In this document: piece after piece, positions 17,391 through 26,858 of the stretch
Position numbering within the stretch: position 1 is the stretch's first letter
Layout: every line of letters begins with the position of its first letter
Assembly (NCBI RefSeq): GCF_034356035.1
Contig: NZ_CP136423.1
Location: 1,612,001 to 1,676,000, forward strand
Reading direction: 5' to 3'
DNA length: 64,000 nucleotides
Source of the DNA: Blautia hydrogenotrophica DSM 10507
GTDB lineage: Bacteria > Bacillota > Clostridia > Lachnospirales > Lachnospiraceae
Notes under the pieces: generated by a model
The model's input: the letters and a program-made list of their open reading frames with translations, nothing else
What the model was told of the DNA's origin: nothing
Databases searched by the model: none
Translations under genes and position numbers: made by a program

Positions 17391-18773
17391 ATGAAAAATA
17401 GAAAACATATCATTTCTTCTGTGATTCCCGGTAGTATTGCCGAAGAACTAGGGTTAGAAGAAGGGGATATTCTGCTGGAAGTAAATCAGACGCCGGTGGA
17501 GGATATCTTCGATTATCAGTATCTTATGAATGAAGAGTACGTGGAGTTACTGATTCAAAAAGCCGACGGAGAAGAGTGGGTTTTGGAGGTTGAAAAAGAG
17601 TTTGAAGATGATTTAGGCATGGAGTTTGAAAATGGGTTGATGGATGAGTATCGTTCCTGTTCTAACAAATGTATTTTCTGCTTTATTGACCAGATGCCGA
17701 AAGGAATGCGAAAGACGCTGTATTTTAAGGATGATGATTCTAGACTGTCTTTTTTACAGGGAAACTACGTGACACTGACGAATATGAGTGACCATGATAT
17801 TGATCGCATTCTTCAGTACCGCCTAGAGCCCATTAATATCTCATTTCAGACCACGAATCCTCAGCTTCGTTGCCAATTGTTGCACAACCGTTTTGCTGGC
17901 AAAGCACTAGAAAAGGTGCGCAGACTGTATGAGGGAAACATTGCGATGAATGGTCAGATTGTGCTGTGTAAAGGCATCAATGACGGACAGGAGTTGGAGA
18001 AAAGCCTGTCGGATTTAAGCGAATATTTTCCTGTACTTCAAAGTGTGTCTGTGGTTCCAGTGGGCTTGACAAAATACCGGGATGGGTTGTATCCTTTACA
18101 GGCGTTTGATCGGGAGGATGCAGAAGAGGTGTTGGAGATGATAGAACGCTGGCAGGCGAAAATGTGGAACAAAGGTGGCTCCCATTTTGTGCATGCCTCC
18201 GATGAGTGGTATATATTGGCCGGGCGTCAGCTCCCGTCTCAGGAGAATTATGACGGATATCCTCAATTGGAAAACGGAGTGGGTATGCTCCGGCTACTGG
18301 AAGAAGAGATCAAGGCAGGACTTAAGGAGAGGCAAGGAGACTCACGGAAAGTACATGCCTCGATTGCGACGGGACTTTTAGCAGAACCGTTTATTCGAGA
18401 GTATGTAAATATGGTTCAGAAAAAGTACCCCCAGGTAGAAGTGACGGTTTTTGGACTGAGAAATGATTTCTTTGGGGAAAAGATTACCGTTTCTGGGCTT
18501 TTGACGGGACAGGACTTGTACAGGCAATTGGCAAAAAAAGATTTAGGTGAAAAGCTGTTACTTTCGTGCAATATGTTCCGTATGGGGGAAGATGTCTTTT
18601 TGGATGACATGACTGTCGGAGAATTGGAAAGAAAGCTTAAAGTGCCCATTGTAGTGGTTGACAGCGGCGGGGAAGATTTTTTGGAAGCAGTTTTGGAACC
18701 GCCCCAAAATAAGGAACATAAAAGGAGACAAATCTATGAGCAAACCAGTTGTGGCAATTGTTGGGAGGCCTAA
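17391..18773 (+). CDS. DUF512 radical-SAM-like protein with N-terminal PDZ domain
   Basis: A 460-residue cytoplasmic protein. A PDZ-like domain covers about residues 5-70 ([20 protein letters not shown]). A radical SAM-type cysteine motif follows (C90-SNK-C94-IF-C97), then the DUF512 domain with SGLLTGQDL and DDMTVGELE near the end. The family is nearly universal beside der in Clostridia, but its reaction is unknown. Its 3' end overlaps der by 38 bases in a different frame, indicating translational coupling. Confidence 0.9.
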   Translation: MKNRKHIISSVIPGSIAEELGLEEGDILLEVNQTPVEDIFDYQYLMNEEYVELLIQKADGEEWVLEVEKEFEDDLGMEFENGLMDEYRSCSNKCIFCFIDQMPKGMRKTLYFKDDDSRLSFLQGNYVTLTNMSDHDIDRILQYRLEPINISFQTTNPQLRCQLLHNRFAGKALEKVRRLYEGNIAMNGQIVLCKGINDGQELEKSLSDLSEYFPVLQSVSVVPVGLTKYRDGLYPLQAFDREDAEEVLEMIERWQAKMWNKGGSHFVHASDEWYILAGRQLPSQENYDGYPQLENGVGMLRLLEEEIKAGLKERQGDSRKVHASIATGLLAEPFIREYVNMVQKKYPQVEVTVFGLRNDFFGEKITVSGLLTGQDLYRQLAKKDLGEKLLLSCNMFRMGEDVFLDDMTVGELERKLKVPIVVVDSGGEDFLEAVLEPPQNKEHKRRQIYEQTSCGNCWEA

Positions 18774-20061
18774 TGTGGGTAAATCCACATTGTTTAATGT
18801 GTTGGCCGGGGAAAACATCTCGATTGTCAAAGATACGCCGGGTGTGACTAGAGACCGAATCTATGCAGAAGTGACTTGGTTGGACAAATCGTTTACGATG
18901 ATTGATACGGGAGGGATTGAGCCGGACAGCAACGATATTATTTTGTCGCAGATGCGCGAGCAGGCACAGATTGCCATTGACACCGCTGATGTAATCGTTT
19001 TTCTTGTGGATGTGCGCCAGGGCATGGTAGACGCAGACGCGAAGGTGGCAGATATGCTCCGCAGAAGCACCAAACCGGTGGTATTGGTGGTAAATAAAGT
19101 GGACAGTTTTGAAAAATTTATGATGGATGTCTATGAGTTTTATAATCTGGGAATCGGTGAGCCAATTCCGGTCTCAGCGTCGTCGCGGCTTGGTCTAGGG
19201 GATATGTTAGATGAAATTGTAAAGCATTTTCCCGAACATGCCGGAGAAGATGAGGAGGATGAGATTCCAAAGATTGCGGTGGTAGGAAAGCCGAATGTGG
19301 GAAAATCTTCTCTGATCAATAAACTGGTGGGAGAAGAGCGTGTGATTGTCTCAGATATAGCGGGAACGACCCGGGATGCTATTGACACGAAAGTAAAATG
19401 GCAGGGCAGAGAATATGTTTTCATTGACACCGCAGGCCTGCGCAGAAAAGGAAAGATCAAAGAGGAAATTGAGCGGTACAGTGTCATCCGCACGGTGACT
19501 GCGGTGGAGCGGGCAAATGTCGTAGTGATTATGATTGACGGTGTGGAAGGAGTTACAGAACAGGACGCGAAGATAGCGGGAATTGCTCATGAAAAGGGAA
19601 AAGGTGTCATCATAGCAGTGAATAAGTGGGATGCCGTGGAAAAGAATGACAAGACGATCTATCGGTATACCGATAAAATCCGCAATACCTTGGCATATAT
19701 GCCTTACGCGGAGCTGATCTTCATCTCTGCCAAGACGGGGCTTCGTCTGCAGCGTCTGTTTGAGACCATTGATATGGTAGTGGAAAATCAGACGCTCCGC
19801 ATTCAGACAGGGGTTCTCAATGAGATATTGACGGAGGCAATGGCGATGCAGCAGCCGCCGTCAGACAGAGGAAAACGACTGAAAATCTTTTATATGACCC
19901 AGGTCTCTGTCAGACCTCCAACCTTTGTGATTTTTGTAAATGACAAGGAGCTTATGCATTTTTCATATACCAGGTATCTGGAAAATCGGATCCGCGAGGC
20001 GTTTGGTTTTCGCGGTACTCCATTAAAATTTATAGTGAGGGAAAGAGGAGAGAAGAAGTGA
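18736..20061 (+). CDS. der: Ribosome-associated GTPase Der (EngA)
   Basis: A double-GTPase protein needed for 50S assembly. It has two tandem G domains, each with its own P-loop (GRPNVGKST near residue 10, GKPNVGKSS near 185), DTGG/DTAGL and NKVD/NKWD motifs, and a C-terminal KH-like domain ([20 protein letters not shown]). An open frame extends upstream, but ATG 18736 with AAAGGAG gives the family start [13 protein letters not shown] and 441 residues. Confidence 0.96.
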   Translation: MSKPVVAIVGRPNVGKSTLFNVLAGENISIVKDTPGVTRDRIYAEVTWLDKSFTMIDTGGIEPDSNDIILSQMREQAQIAIDTADVIVFLVDVRQGMVDADAKVADMLRRSTKPVVLVVNKVDSFEKFMMDVYEFYNLGIGEPIPVSASSRLGLGDMLDEIVKHFPEHAGEDEEDEIPKIAVVGKPNVGKSSLINKLVGEERVIVSDIAGTTRDAIDTKVKWQGREYVFIDTAGLRRKGKIKEEIERYSVIRTVTAVERANVVVIMIDGVEGVTEQDAKIAGIAHEKGKGVIIAVNKWDAVEKNDKTIYRYTDKIRNTLAYMPYAELIFISAKTGLRLQRLFETIDMVVENQTLRIQTGVLNEILTEAMAMQQPPSDRGKRLKIFYMTQVSVRPPTFVIFVNDKELMHFSYTRYLENRIREAFGFRGTPLKFIVRERGEKK

Positions 20062-20711
20062 TTTTGGAACGAGTAATCTGTGTGGCAATCGGTTATTTAT
20101 TTGGGCTGTTTCAGACATCTTATTTGTATGGAAGAGCAAATCATATGGATATCCGGGAACACGGCAGCGGCAATGCTGGAACGACAAATGCCCTTCGAAC
20201 GATGGGAAAAAAGGCAGGAGCGCTCACTTTGCTGGGGGATTGTTTAAAATGTGTTTTGGCAATCTGGGTGGTGCGTATCCTCTATAGAGGAGATCACGCA
20301 GACATCTTGCCTTTGCTGAGTATGTATGCGGGTGCTGGGTGTATTTTGGGACACAACTTTCCGATCTATTTGAATTTTCGGGGCGGAAAAGGGGTCGCGG
20401 CATCCGTTGGGCTGGTGCTTGCGTTGGACTGGCGCGTGTTTGTGATCTGCGCTGTGGTGTTTTTTACGCTTTATTTTACCACACATTACGTTTCTCTGTG
20501 TTCTATCAGCGCCTATTTGGTTGCGCTGATTGTTATGAGCATCTTTGGCTGGCTGGGCTATTATGGTATGGAAACAGCGCGGGTGTGGGAGATGGATGGA
20601 GTGCTTGCCTGTCTGACTGCATTGGCGATCTTTCGACATAGACAAAACATTAGGCGTCTACTAAATGGTAATGAAAATAAAATATTCCTGAAAAAAGGAA
20701 AGAAAGCATAG
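20058..20711 (+). CDS. plsY: Acyl-phosphate:glycerol-3-phosphate acyltransferase PlsY
   Basis: Membrane enzyme for the first acylation in phosphatidic acid synthesis. The 217 residues include several transmembrane segments and the family motifs [13 protein letters not shown] and [17 protein letters not shown]. It starts with GTG overlapping the der stop (GTGA), so it is translationally coupled. The highly basic tail ([12 protein letters not shown]) is ordinary for the family. Confidence 0.94.
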   Translation: MILERVICVAIGYLFGLFQTSYLYGRANHMDIREHGSGNAGTTNALRTMGKKAGALTLLGDCLKCVLAIWVVRILYRGDHADILPLLSMYAGAGCILGHNFPIYLNFRGGKGVAASVGLVLALDWRVFVICAVVFFTLYFTTHYVSLCSISAYLVALIVMSIFGWLGYYGMETARVWEMDGVLACLTALAIFRHRQNIRRLLNGNENKIFLKKGKKA

Positions 20712-20722
20712 AGGTGATAAAA

Positions 20723-21739
20723 GTGGCAAAAATTAGTGTATTAGGAGCTGGAAGCTGGGGGACGGCATTGTCATTGTTGCTGCACAACAATGGACATGAG
20801 GTAATTCTGTGGTCAATTATAGAAGACGAGGTGAAGATGCTTCAGCAAAAGCGACAGCATGAGTCGAAACTGCCTGGAGTAAAGCTACCGGATGAGATGG
20901 AGATTACTTCTGATTTGTCTTATTCTGTCAAAGACCGGGATGTGCTGATTTTGGCAGTTCCGTCTCCGTTTACCAGAAGTACGGCCCACAGTATGCGAGA
21001 ACTAGTGAGAGACGGACAGATTCTTGTCAATGTGGCGAAAGGAATTGAGGAAAGCACATTGATGACTTTGAGTGAAATTATCGAGCAGGAAATTCCTCAA
21101 GCTGATGTGGCAGTGTTGTCAGGGCCTAGTCATGCCGAAGAAGTAGGACGTGGACTTCCGACTACCTGTGTGGTTAGTGCCCGGAGCAGAAAAACGGCTG
21201 AGTATTTGCAGGGCATCTTCATGAGTCCTGTGTTCCGCGTTTATACCTCGCCGGATATTCTAGGTGTGGAGTTAGGAGGTTCCCTAAAAAATGTAATAGC
21301 TCTGGCAGCCGGCACTGCGGATGGTCTGGGCTACGGGGATAACACGAAAGCTGCGCTTATCACTCGTGGAATCGCTGAAATTGCGAGGCTGGGCATTCAG
21401 ATGGGTGCCAGATTTGAGACTTTATACGGGTTATCAGGCATGGGAGATTTGATTGTGACTTGTGCCAGTGTCCACAGTAGAAACCGCAAGGCTGGGTATT
21501 TGATGGGACAAGGTTATACGATGGAAGAAGCCATGAAAGAAGTGCAAATGGTTGTGGAAGGCGTATACTCCGCGAAAGCAGCAAAACAATTGGCTGAGAA
21601 ATATCAGGTGGAGATGCCGATTGTAGAGGAAGTCAACAAAGTTTTGTTTGAGGGCAAGTCTGCAAAGGCTGCGGTTATGGATTTGATGCTCAGAGATAAG
21701 AAAGTGGAGGCACCAGTGATCTCCTGGAATGAGGAGTAA
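20723..21739 (+). CDS. gpsA: NAD(P)-dependent glycerol-3-phosphate dehydrogenase
   Basis: Reduces dihydroxyacetone phosphate to glycerol 3-phosphate, the PlsY substrate, so the plsY-gpsA pairing makes metabolic sense. The Rossmann motif ISVLGAGSWGTALS starts the protein; NVAKGIE, SGPSHAEEV and the catalytic ELGGSLKNVIALAAG are present. A GTG at 20714 is possible, but GAGGTG at 20711-20716 is correctly spaced for GTG 20723, giving 338 residues. Confidence 0.95.
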   Translation: MAKISVLGAGSWGTALSLLLHNNGHEVILWSIIEDEVKMLQQKRQHESKLPGVKLPDEMEITSDLSYSVKDRDVLILAVPSPFTRSTAHSMRELVRDGQILVNVAKGIEESTLMTLSEIIEQEIPQADVAVLSGPSHAEEVGRGLPTTCVVSARSRKTAEYLQGIFMSPVFRVYTSPDILGVELGGSLKNVIALAAGTADGLGYGDNTKAALITRGIAEIARLGIQMGARFETLYGLSGMGDLIVTCASVHSRNRKAGYLMGQGYTMEEAMKEVQMVVEGVYSAKAAKQLAEKYQVEMPIVEEVNKVLFEGKSAKAAVMDLMLRDKKVEAPVISWNEE

Positions 21740-21794
21740 AGTTTATTTAGGCTACGCGCTTTGTGTGGGCGCAGATAGATTTCAATTTTTATTA

Positions 21795-21834
21795 AAAAGG
21801 ACAAGTTTCTCGAGATGGAGAAACTTGTCCTTTT
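21795..21834. terminator. Bidirectional terminator between gpsA and the aldo/keto reductase gene
   Basis: AAAAGGACAAGTTTCTC (21795-21811) and GAGAAACTTGTCCTTTT (21818-21834) are perfectly complementary over 17 bases, with T/A tracts on both sides. Confidence 0.92.
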
Positions 21835-21850
21835 AAGAAAATCTTATTTT

Positions 21851-22678
21851 TTAGAAAGGAACATCGCGTAAGTCCTCTGGTATTCCTGCGGTTCTGAGAT
21901 TTTGATTCAAAGTATCTATGATTGCCATGTCCTCCTCTTCCAACTCAAAGTCAAAGATCTCGCTATTGTCCTGGATACGCTCTGGATTGGTAGATTTTGG
22001 GATGACCGCGACACCTTTTTGGAGGGACCAGCGAAGTCCGATCTGCGCAGGGGTCTTTGCGTACTTTGTGGCTAGGACGCACATAATATCGTTATCCATG
22101 TAGGCGCCTCTGGCTAAAGGCGCGTAAGCCTGTACTTGAATTCCACGATCTTTGCAGTATTCCAAGAGTTCCTTTTGATACCAGTAAGGATGGAATTCAA
22201 TCTGATTTACTGCAGGAATGATATCAGAATATTTGGCTAGTTCTTCTAGGTGACGGATGTCAAAGTTGCTGACGCCGATGGACTGTGCGCGGCCAGATTC
22301 CAAAAGTTTTTCCATTTCTTTCCAGGTATTGAGGAAACATCCCGGGACTGGCCAGTGAATTAAGTAGAGATCCACATAATCCAACTGCAGCCGTTCTAGG
22401 CTTCTCTTGAAGGCTCCTTCTACGTCCCCTAGACGCTGGGCATTGTTCCAGATTTTAGTGGTGATAAATAAGTCTTTTCGAGGAACTCCGCATTGTGCAA
22501 TTCCTCTCCCTACACCATCTTCATTGGCGTAGGCGGAAGCAGTATCGATGAGGCGGTAGCCTGCTTTGGCTGCATGGCAGATGGCTTGTTCGACTTCGTT
22601 TTCACCAGTAGCTTTATATACGCCTAAACCCAATAAGGGCATTTCTCTATCGGTATTTAAGAATACAGTTTTTCGCAT
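21851..22678 (-). CDS. Aldo/keto reductase
   Basis: A 275-residue NADPH-dependent (beta/alpha)8 oxidoreductase. The catalytic tetrad is visible: Asp in LIDTASAY, Tyr in the same loop, Lys in ITTKIW and His in YLIHWP. The cofactor motif IPKSTNPERIQDN is near the C-terminus. The family reduces many aldehydes and ketones, and the 2,5-diketo-gluconate reductase-like subfamily is the best match. No neighbour suggests the substrate. Confidence 0.9.
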   Translation of the reverse strand: MRKTVFLNTDREMPLLGLGVYKATGENEVEQAICHAAKAGYRLIDTASAYANEDGVGRGIAQCGVPRKDLFITTKIWNNAQRLGDVEGAFKRSLERLQLDYVDLYLIHWPVPGCFLNTWKEMEKLLESGRAQSIGVSNFDIRHLEELAKYSDIIPAVNQIEFHPYWYQKELLEYCKDRGIQVQAYAPLARGAYMDNDIMCVLATKYAKTPAQIGLRWSLQKGVAVIPKSTNPERIQDNSEIFDFELEEEDMAIIDTLNQNLRTAGIPEDLRDVPF

Positions 22679-23044
22679 TTATGTAAGCCTCCCTTCCTAA
22701 TATTACCGGCAATAGTATATCATAGAATTGTGAAATATGTACAGGAAAAGTATTAAAAAAGTGCTACAAGGAAATAAAAATACTTAACAAAATGAAATTT
22801 GTCATTGGTGAGAGGAAATTATAACTGTAAAATAATGTTAATAATATATCAATCCTGTTAAAAATTCATACAATCTATGGTAAAATGTATAAAATTTGCC
22901 TTAAATAACCAAGAATTATAGAAATATCTATGAATAATTCCTTGCTAAAACAGAGGAATCGTTGTATAATGAAGGAAATTGATAATTTCTTATCATGTAT
23001 CAGACTGTATTTCACAGGAGGACAGTCTTAGAAAGGAGAAACCT
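22679..23044 (+). other. AT-rich intergenic region before the nickel/CODH genes
   Basis: About 365 bases without a gene. It holds scattered TTAACA/TGTTAA half-sites (around 22791, 22838 and 22857) and the promoter listed separately. No coding frame or repeat was seen. Confidence 0.6.
22942..22970 (+). promoter_or_regulatory. SigA-type promoter for the cooJ-like/cooT/CODH region
   Basis: TTGCTA (22942-22947), 17-base spacer, TATAAT (22965-22970), 74 bases before the His-rich gene. It is the nearest good promoter to the carbonyl-branch genes. Confidence 0.75.
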
Positions 23045-23356
23045 ATGCATTTGGTAAAAGATGAGAACGGCAATATGGTTCCCCACGGACATGACCACGA
23101 GCATCATCATGACCACGGACATTGTGGGAATTGTCAGGGTGGTGATTGCAAGAATGAGACACTTGCTCTTTTGACCTATATGCAGCAGCACAATGAACAG
23201 CATGCGGCAGAGTTAGATCAGATGGCAGAGAATCTCTTGAAATTGGGAATGGACGCGGCTGCGAAGACGATAAAGGAAGCAGTTGCTGATTTTCAGAAAG
23301 GAAACATGCGTTTAGGGTTGGCACTTACTTTGGTAAAAGAAGAACTGGGGAAATAG
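23045..23356 (+). CDS. Histidine-rich metal-binding protein, CooJ-like nickel protein candidate
   Basis: A 103-residue protein. Residues 13-35 are packed with His and Cys (HGHDHEHHHDHGHCGNC), an obvious divalent-metal site. The rest is helical, with QQHNEQHAAELDQMAENLLK. GAAAGGAG places the start at ATG 23045. It is followed by cooT and two genes later by cooC. In Rhodospirillum rubrum the cooCTJ operon supplies nickel to CO dehydrogenase and CooJ is a His-rich nickel chaperone, so by position this is a functional analogue. It lacks clear CooJ sequence similarity. Confidence 0.75.
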   Translation: MHLVKDENGNMVPHGHDHEHHHDHGHCGNCQGGDCKNETLALLTYMQQHNEQHAAELDQMAENLLKLGMDAAAKTIKEAVADFQKGNMRLGLALTLVKEELGK

Positions 23357-23368
23357 GAGGCATGAAAT

Positions 23369-23551
23369 ATGTGTTTGGCAACTGTGTATAAAACTGATGA
23401 TGACTCTGTTATCTTAAAGAATACCAGTCGCATTGATGTTGAGGGTGACAAGCTGATTCTGCGGGATATCATGGGTCAGGAGACTGTTGTAGAAGGAAAG
23501 ATCCTGATGGTGGACCTGGCGAACAGCATTGTTAAAATAAGCTGCAAATAG
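23369..23551 (+). CDS. cooT: CooT-family nickel-binding protein
   Basis: A 60-residue protein starting MCLATVYKT. The invariant Cys2 and the small beta-barrel pattern ending in VDLANSIVKI match CooT, a homodimer that binds one Ni(II) through Cys2 and takes part in nickel insertion into CODH. It lies 12 bases after the His-rich gene and upstream of cooC. It is short but has a good GGAGG site. Confidence 0.85.
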   Translation: MCLATVYKTDDDSVILKNTSRIDVEGDKLILRDIMGQETVVEGKILMVDLANSIVKISCK

Positions 23552-23658
23552 GTAGAGAGATATCCTGCATTTTGAATCTGATAGGCAGATGTCTGAGACA
23601 GATGCGCTTTGGCTGTGCAAACGGCTGAGGACGGAAAAGAAAATGGAGGTATATTGTT

Positions 23659-23838
23659 ATGGCAGCAGTAAAATTATCAGAACTTATGAGATAGAAGATG
23701 CTTCTTTCTTTTGAAGTTTTTCACTAGACTGATGAATACCGTGCGCTGGGGATGAATGGGATTCATCTGTATGTGCTGAATCAGTGGAAAGATGTATCCG
23801 ATATTATCGATCAATCGGGTGTTCGTACCTTAGTGTAA
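23659..23838 (+). pseudogene. Degenerate small gene between cooT and cooC
   Basis: An ATG with a well placed GGAGG (23644-23650) opens MAAVKLSELMR and stops at once. About 40 bases later another frame encodes TDEYRALGMNGIHLYVLNQ followed by WKDVSDIIDQSGVRTLV and a TAA, with an in-frame TAG just before it. The intact ribosome binding site with broken frames suggests a decayed gene of about 55-60 codons. I do not recognise the family. A short leader peptide plus noncoding RNA is the alternative. Confidence 0.4.
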
Positions 23839-23953
23839 TTAGTATGTGAGGAGTCTGCCGTTGGCAGCCTTTCTTGCACATTTTGATATTATAGTTTTGG
23901 TCTGGCCACTGAGGCAGACTGAGAAAATAAAAATTTAGGAGGTGCCCGTTTTT

Positions 23954-24724
23954 ATGGCACATGTAATTGCTGTCGCAGGAAAAGGCGGCGTTGGAAAGAC
24001 TAGTTTATGTGGTCTTCTGATTCAGTATTTAGGGCAGAAAGGCAAAGGGCCAATTCTTGCTGTGGATGCTGATGCAAACTCCAATTTAAATGAAGTTCTT
24101 GGAGTAGAAGTTGAGACGACTCTTGGTGAGGTCCGTGAAGAAATCGAGAGATCGGAGATGGACAAAAACACACCGATACCGGCAGGGATGAGTAAGGCAG
24201 ATTATGCGGAAATTCGTTTTAACAATGCGTTGGTGGAGGATGATGACTTTGATCTATTGGTGATGGGCAGAACCCAGGGGAAAGGTTGCTACTGTTATGT
24301 GAATGGACTTTTGAGTGCCCAGCTTGCCAAGTATCAGAATCATTATCCCTATATGGTAGTGGATAATGAAGCTGGAATGGAGCATATCAGCAGAGGTGTT
24401 TTGCCGAATATGCAGACCGCAATTTTAGTCAGTGACTGTTCTAGAAGAGGTGTTCAGGCGGTCGGAAGAATTGCTCAGTTGATTAAAGAATGCGACATGC
24501 GTCCGAATCAGGTGGGACTGATTATTAATCGAGCTCCCGGAGGGGAACTCAACGAAGGAACAAGAGAAGAAATTGAAAAACAGGGACTGAATCTCTTAGG
24601 GGTAGTTCCGCAGGACGAGACCGTATATGAATATGACTGCGCAGGAAAACCATTGGTGGAATTGCCGGAGGATTCTCCTGTTAAGAAAGCGTTGCGGGAA
24701 ATTGTAGACAATCTGGGTCTTTAA
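23954..24724 (+). CDS. cooC: CooC-type nickel-insertion ATPase (CODH maturation)
   Basis: A 256-residue MinD/ParA-like ATPase. The deviant Walker A AGKGGVGKTS is near the N-terminus and the CooC-specific CxC (GCYCYVNG) near residue 114. In CooC dimers that motif binds nickel or zinc for delivery to the CODH C-cluster. A GTG at 23942 overlaps the AGGAGG, so ATG 23954 is the better start. It lies just upstream of the CODH gene with two hairpins between them. Confidence 0.92.
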   Translation: MAHVIAVAGKGGVGKTSLCGLLIQYLGQKGKGPILAVDADANSNLNEVLGVEVETTLGEVREEIERSEMDKNTPIPAGMSKADYAEIRFNNALVEDDDFDLLVMGRTQGKGCYCYVNGLLSAQLAKYQNHYPYMVVDNEAGMEHISRGVLPNMQTAILVSDCSRRGVQAVGRIAQLIKECDMRPNQVGLIINRAPGGELNEGTREEIEKQGLNLLGVVPQDETVYEYDCAGKPLVELPEDSPVKKALREIVDNLGL

Positions 24725-24732
24725 GATCATTA

Positions 24733-24840
24733 GGGGCTGCTGCGTGAAGCAAATTGGAAGACATTACTTGCGTGGCAGCCCTGTGTTCTGGAAGAAATAA
24801 CCCGTGGGGGAGGATGGGATGCCTTCTGCGTGGGTTTTTC
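24733..24840 (+). other. Two hairpins between cooC and acsA
   Basis: The first pairs GGGCTGC (24734-24740) with GCAGCCC (24775-24781) and lacks a T-run. The second pairs AACCC (24799-24803) with GGGTT before TTTTTC (to 24840). Either could be a leaky terminator or an RNA-processing site adjusting cooC to CODH levels. Confidence 0.5.
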
Positions 24841-24879
24841 TATGATAGATTTACTCTAAATCATAATTAAGTACAAATT

Positions 24880-24891
24880 AAATGTACATTT
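24880..24891 (+). promoter_or_regulatory. Perfect palindrome just upstream of acsA
   Basis: AAATGTACATTT, inside a wider AT-rich inverted repeat (TTAAGTACA...TGTACATTTAA, 24868-24893), ends a few bases before the AGAAGGAGG site. It could be an operator; no matching regulator is known to me. Confidence 0.35.
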
Positions 24892-24907
24892 AAGAAGGAG
24901 GTCAATA

Positions 24908-26800
24908 ATGAGTGAATTCAAACTAACTACAGTGGAAGAATTTGAAGCGGCGACTGAGCGATTGCTGGAGACAGGTGCCAAAGTGGGTGCAGACTCCTGG
25001 CAATTGCGTGTAAAAAATCAAACTCCACACTGTAAATTTGGTGAGTCTGGTGTCTGCTGTAGAATTTGTTCTATGGGTCCTTGCCGTATCACCAAAAAAG
25101 CACCGCGTGGTATCTGCGGATGTGATGTGCATGGTATTGTAGGAAGAAACTATCTTCGCTTTACAGCAGGTGGTTCTGCTACCCATTCTGACCATGGACG
25201 TGAGATCGCGCATACTCTGCACGAGGCGGCTGCGGATGGAAACTACAAAGTAAAAGATCCTGAGAAATTGCTGCGTCTGGCGGCAGAGTTCGGTGTTGAG
25301 ACCGAAGGAAGAGACATCTATGATGTAGCTCATGAGGTGGCAGAAGCTGGTCTGATGGAATATGGTAAACCATTTGGTTATCAGGTATTCACCAAGAGAG
25401 CACCAGAACATACACAGGAAATTTGGGACAGAGAGGAAATTCGTCCGCGTGCCATTGACCGTGAGGTATCCTGCGCTCTGCATATGACTCACATGGGATG
25501 TTCTTCAAAACCGGAAGCACTGATTCGTCAGTCTCTGAGAGCAGGACTGTCTGACGGTTGGGGTGGTTCTATGATGGGAACGGAGTTCTCTGACGTACTG
25601 TTCGGAACTCCAAGAGAAGTTGAGACAGAAGCAAACCTGGGCGTTATGGTTGCTGAGAATGTAAACATTGTAGTTCATGGACATGATCCGTCTCTGTCTG
25701 AGATGATCTGTGAATATGCAGACAGCAAAGAGATGATTGATTACGCGAAGTCCATGGGTGCACAGGGAATTACCGTGTCCGGTGTATGCTGTACTTCCAA
25801 CGAGGTTGCAATGCGTCGTGGTATCCCGATGGCTGGTAACTTTTTACAGCAGGAAAACGTAGTCTTGACAGGAGCTTGTGAGGCAATTGTCGTAGACGTA
25901 CAGTGTATTTTCCCTGCATTGGGACCGCTGAGCAAATGCTTCCATACTAAATTTATCACAACTTCTCCGGTTGCGCAGATGCCAGATTCCGACTTTATTC
26001 GCTTTAATGCGAAGACCGCAGGCGAGAACGCAAAACAGATTGTGAAGATGGCGATTGAGAACTTTAAGAACAGAAAGCCAGAGCTGGTACATATCCCGGA
26101 TATGAAACAGAAAGCAGTTGTAGGATACTCTGTGGAGCAGATCGAGAAGAAGCTGGACGGTGTTACTAATACTCACGTGGATGAGACTGGTACCATGATG
26201 CCTCTGGTTGACTGTGTGAAAGCGGGCGTTCTGCGTGGAGCAGTGGCTATGGTAGGATGTAATAACCCGAAGGTTCGTCCTGACGCTGCACACATTGAAC
26301 TGATGAAGAAACTGATTGCGAACGATATTATTCTGGTTGTTTCCGGCTGTTCTGCACAGGCTGCTGCCAAAGCTGGTCTGATGGATAAGAGAGCAAAAGA
26401 TCTGTGCGGTGCTGGTCTGAAGCGTGTCTGCGAATTGGTAGATATTCCGCCTGTACTGCATATGGGATCTTGCGTAGATATCAGCCGTATGATGGTTTTG
26501 GCAGCTCGCATCGCGAAGGATTCTGGCTGGAACATTTCACAGATTCCGTTGGTAGGCTGTGCTCCAGAATGGATGTCAGAAAAAGCGGTATCTATCGGTA
26601 ACTATGTTGTTGGTACCGGTATTGATACTTACCTCGGAGTTGAGCCTTATGCGTATGGTTCCGAGGAAGTTGACGGTCTGTTAAAAGGCGGTTTGACTGA
26701 CTGGGTAGAGGCATGCTACACAGTAGAGCATGATATCGACAAGCTGGGCGATATGATGATTGAGAGAATCGAGGAGAAGAGAACAGCTCTGGGAATTTAA
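24908..26800 (+). CDS. acsA: CO dehydrogenase catalytic subunit of the CODH/ACS complex
   Basis: Reduces CO2 to CO at the Ni-4Fe-4S C-cluster and feeds it through a tunnel to acetyl-CoA synthase. The 630-residue length is standard. B- and D-cluster cysteines lie at C42, C50, C51, C54, C59, C70 and C72. C-cluster residues appear in VHGHDPSL, VSGVCCTSNE, VGCNNPKVR, VSGCSAQAAAKAG and HMGSCVDISR. The codon bias (CGT, CTG, GGT rich) fits a highly expressed gene. It precedes a second CooC-like ATPase and the two acsB genes. Confidence 0.96.
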   Translation: MSEFKLTTVEEFEAATERLLETGAKVGADSWQLRVKNQTPHCKFGESGVCCRICSMGPCRITKKAPRGICGCDVHGIVGRNYLRFTAGGSATHSDHGREIAHTLHEAAADGNYKVKDPEKLLRLAAEFGVETEGRDIYDVAHEVAEAGLMEYGKPFGYQVFTKRAPEHTQEIWDREEIRPRAIDREVSCALHMTHMGCSSKPEALIRQSLRAGLSDGWGGSMMGTEFSDVLFGTPREVETEANLGVMVAENVNIVVHGHDPSLSEMICEYADSKEMIDYAKSMGAQGITVSGVCCTSNEVAMRRGIPMAGNFLQQENVVLTGACEAIVVDVQCIFPALGPLSKCFHTKFITTSPVAQMPDSDFIRFNAKTAGENAKQIVKMAIENFKNRKPELVHIPDMKQKAVVGYSVEQIEKKLDGVTNTHVDETGTMMPLVDCVKAGVLRGAVAMVGCNNPKVRPDAAHIELMKKLIANDIILVVSGCSAQAAAKAGLMDKRAKDLCGAGLKRVCELVDIPPVLHMGSCVDISRMMVLAARIAKDSGWNISQIPLVGCAPEWMSEKAVSIGNYVVGTGIDTYLGVEPYAYGSEEVDGLLKGGLTDWVEACYTVEHDIDKLGDMMIERIEEKRTALGI

Positions 26801-26858
26801 TCCAGAGAAAACTCAAACTTCAGATGACTGATTATAATGAACTGAGAGGCGAACAATT

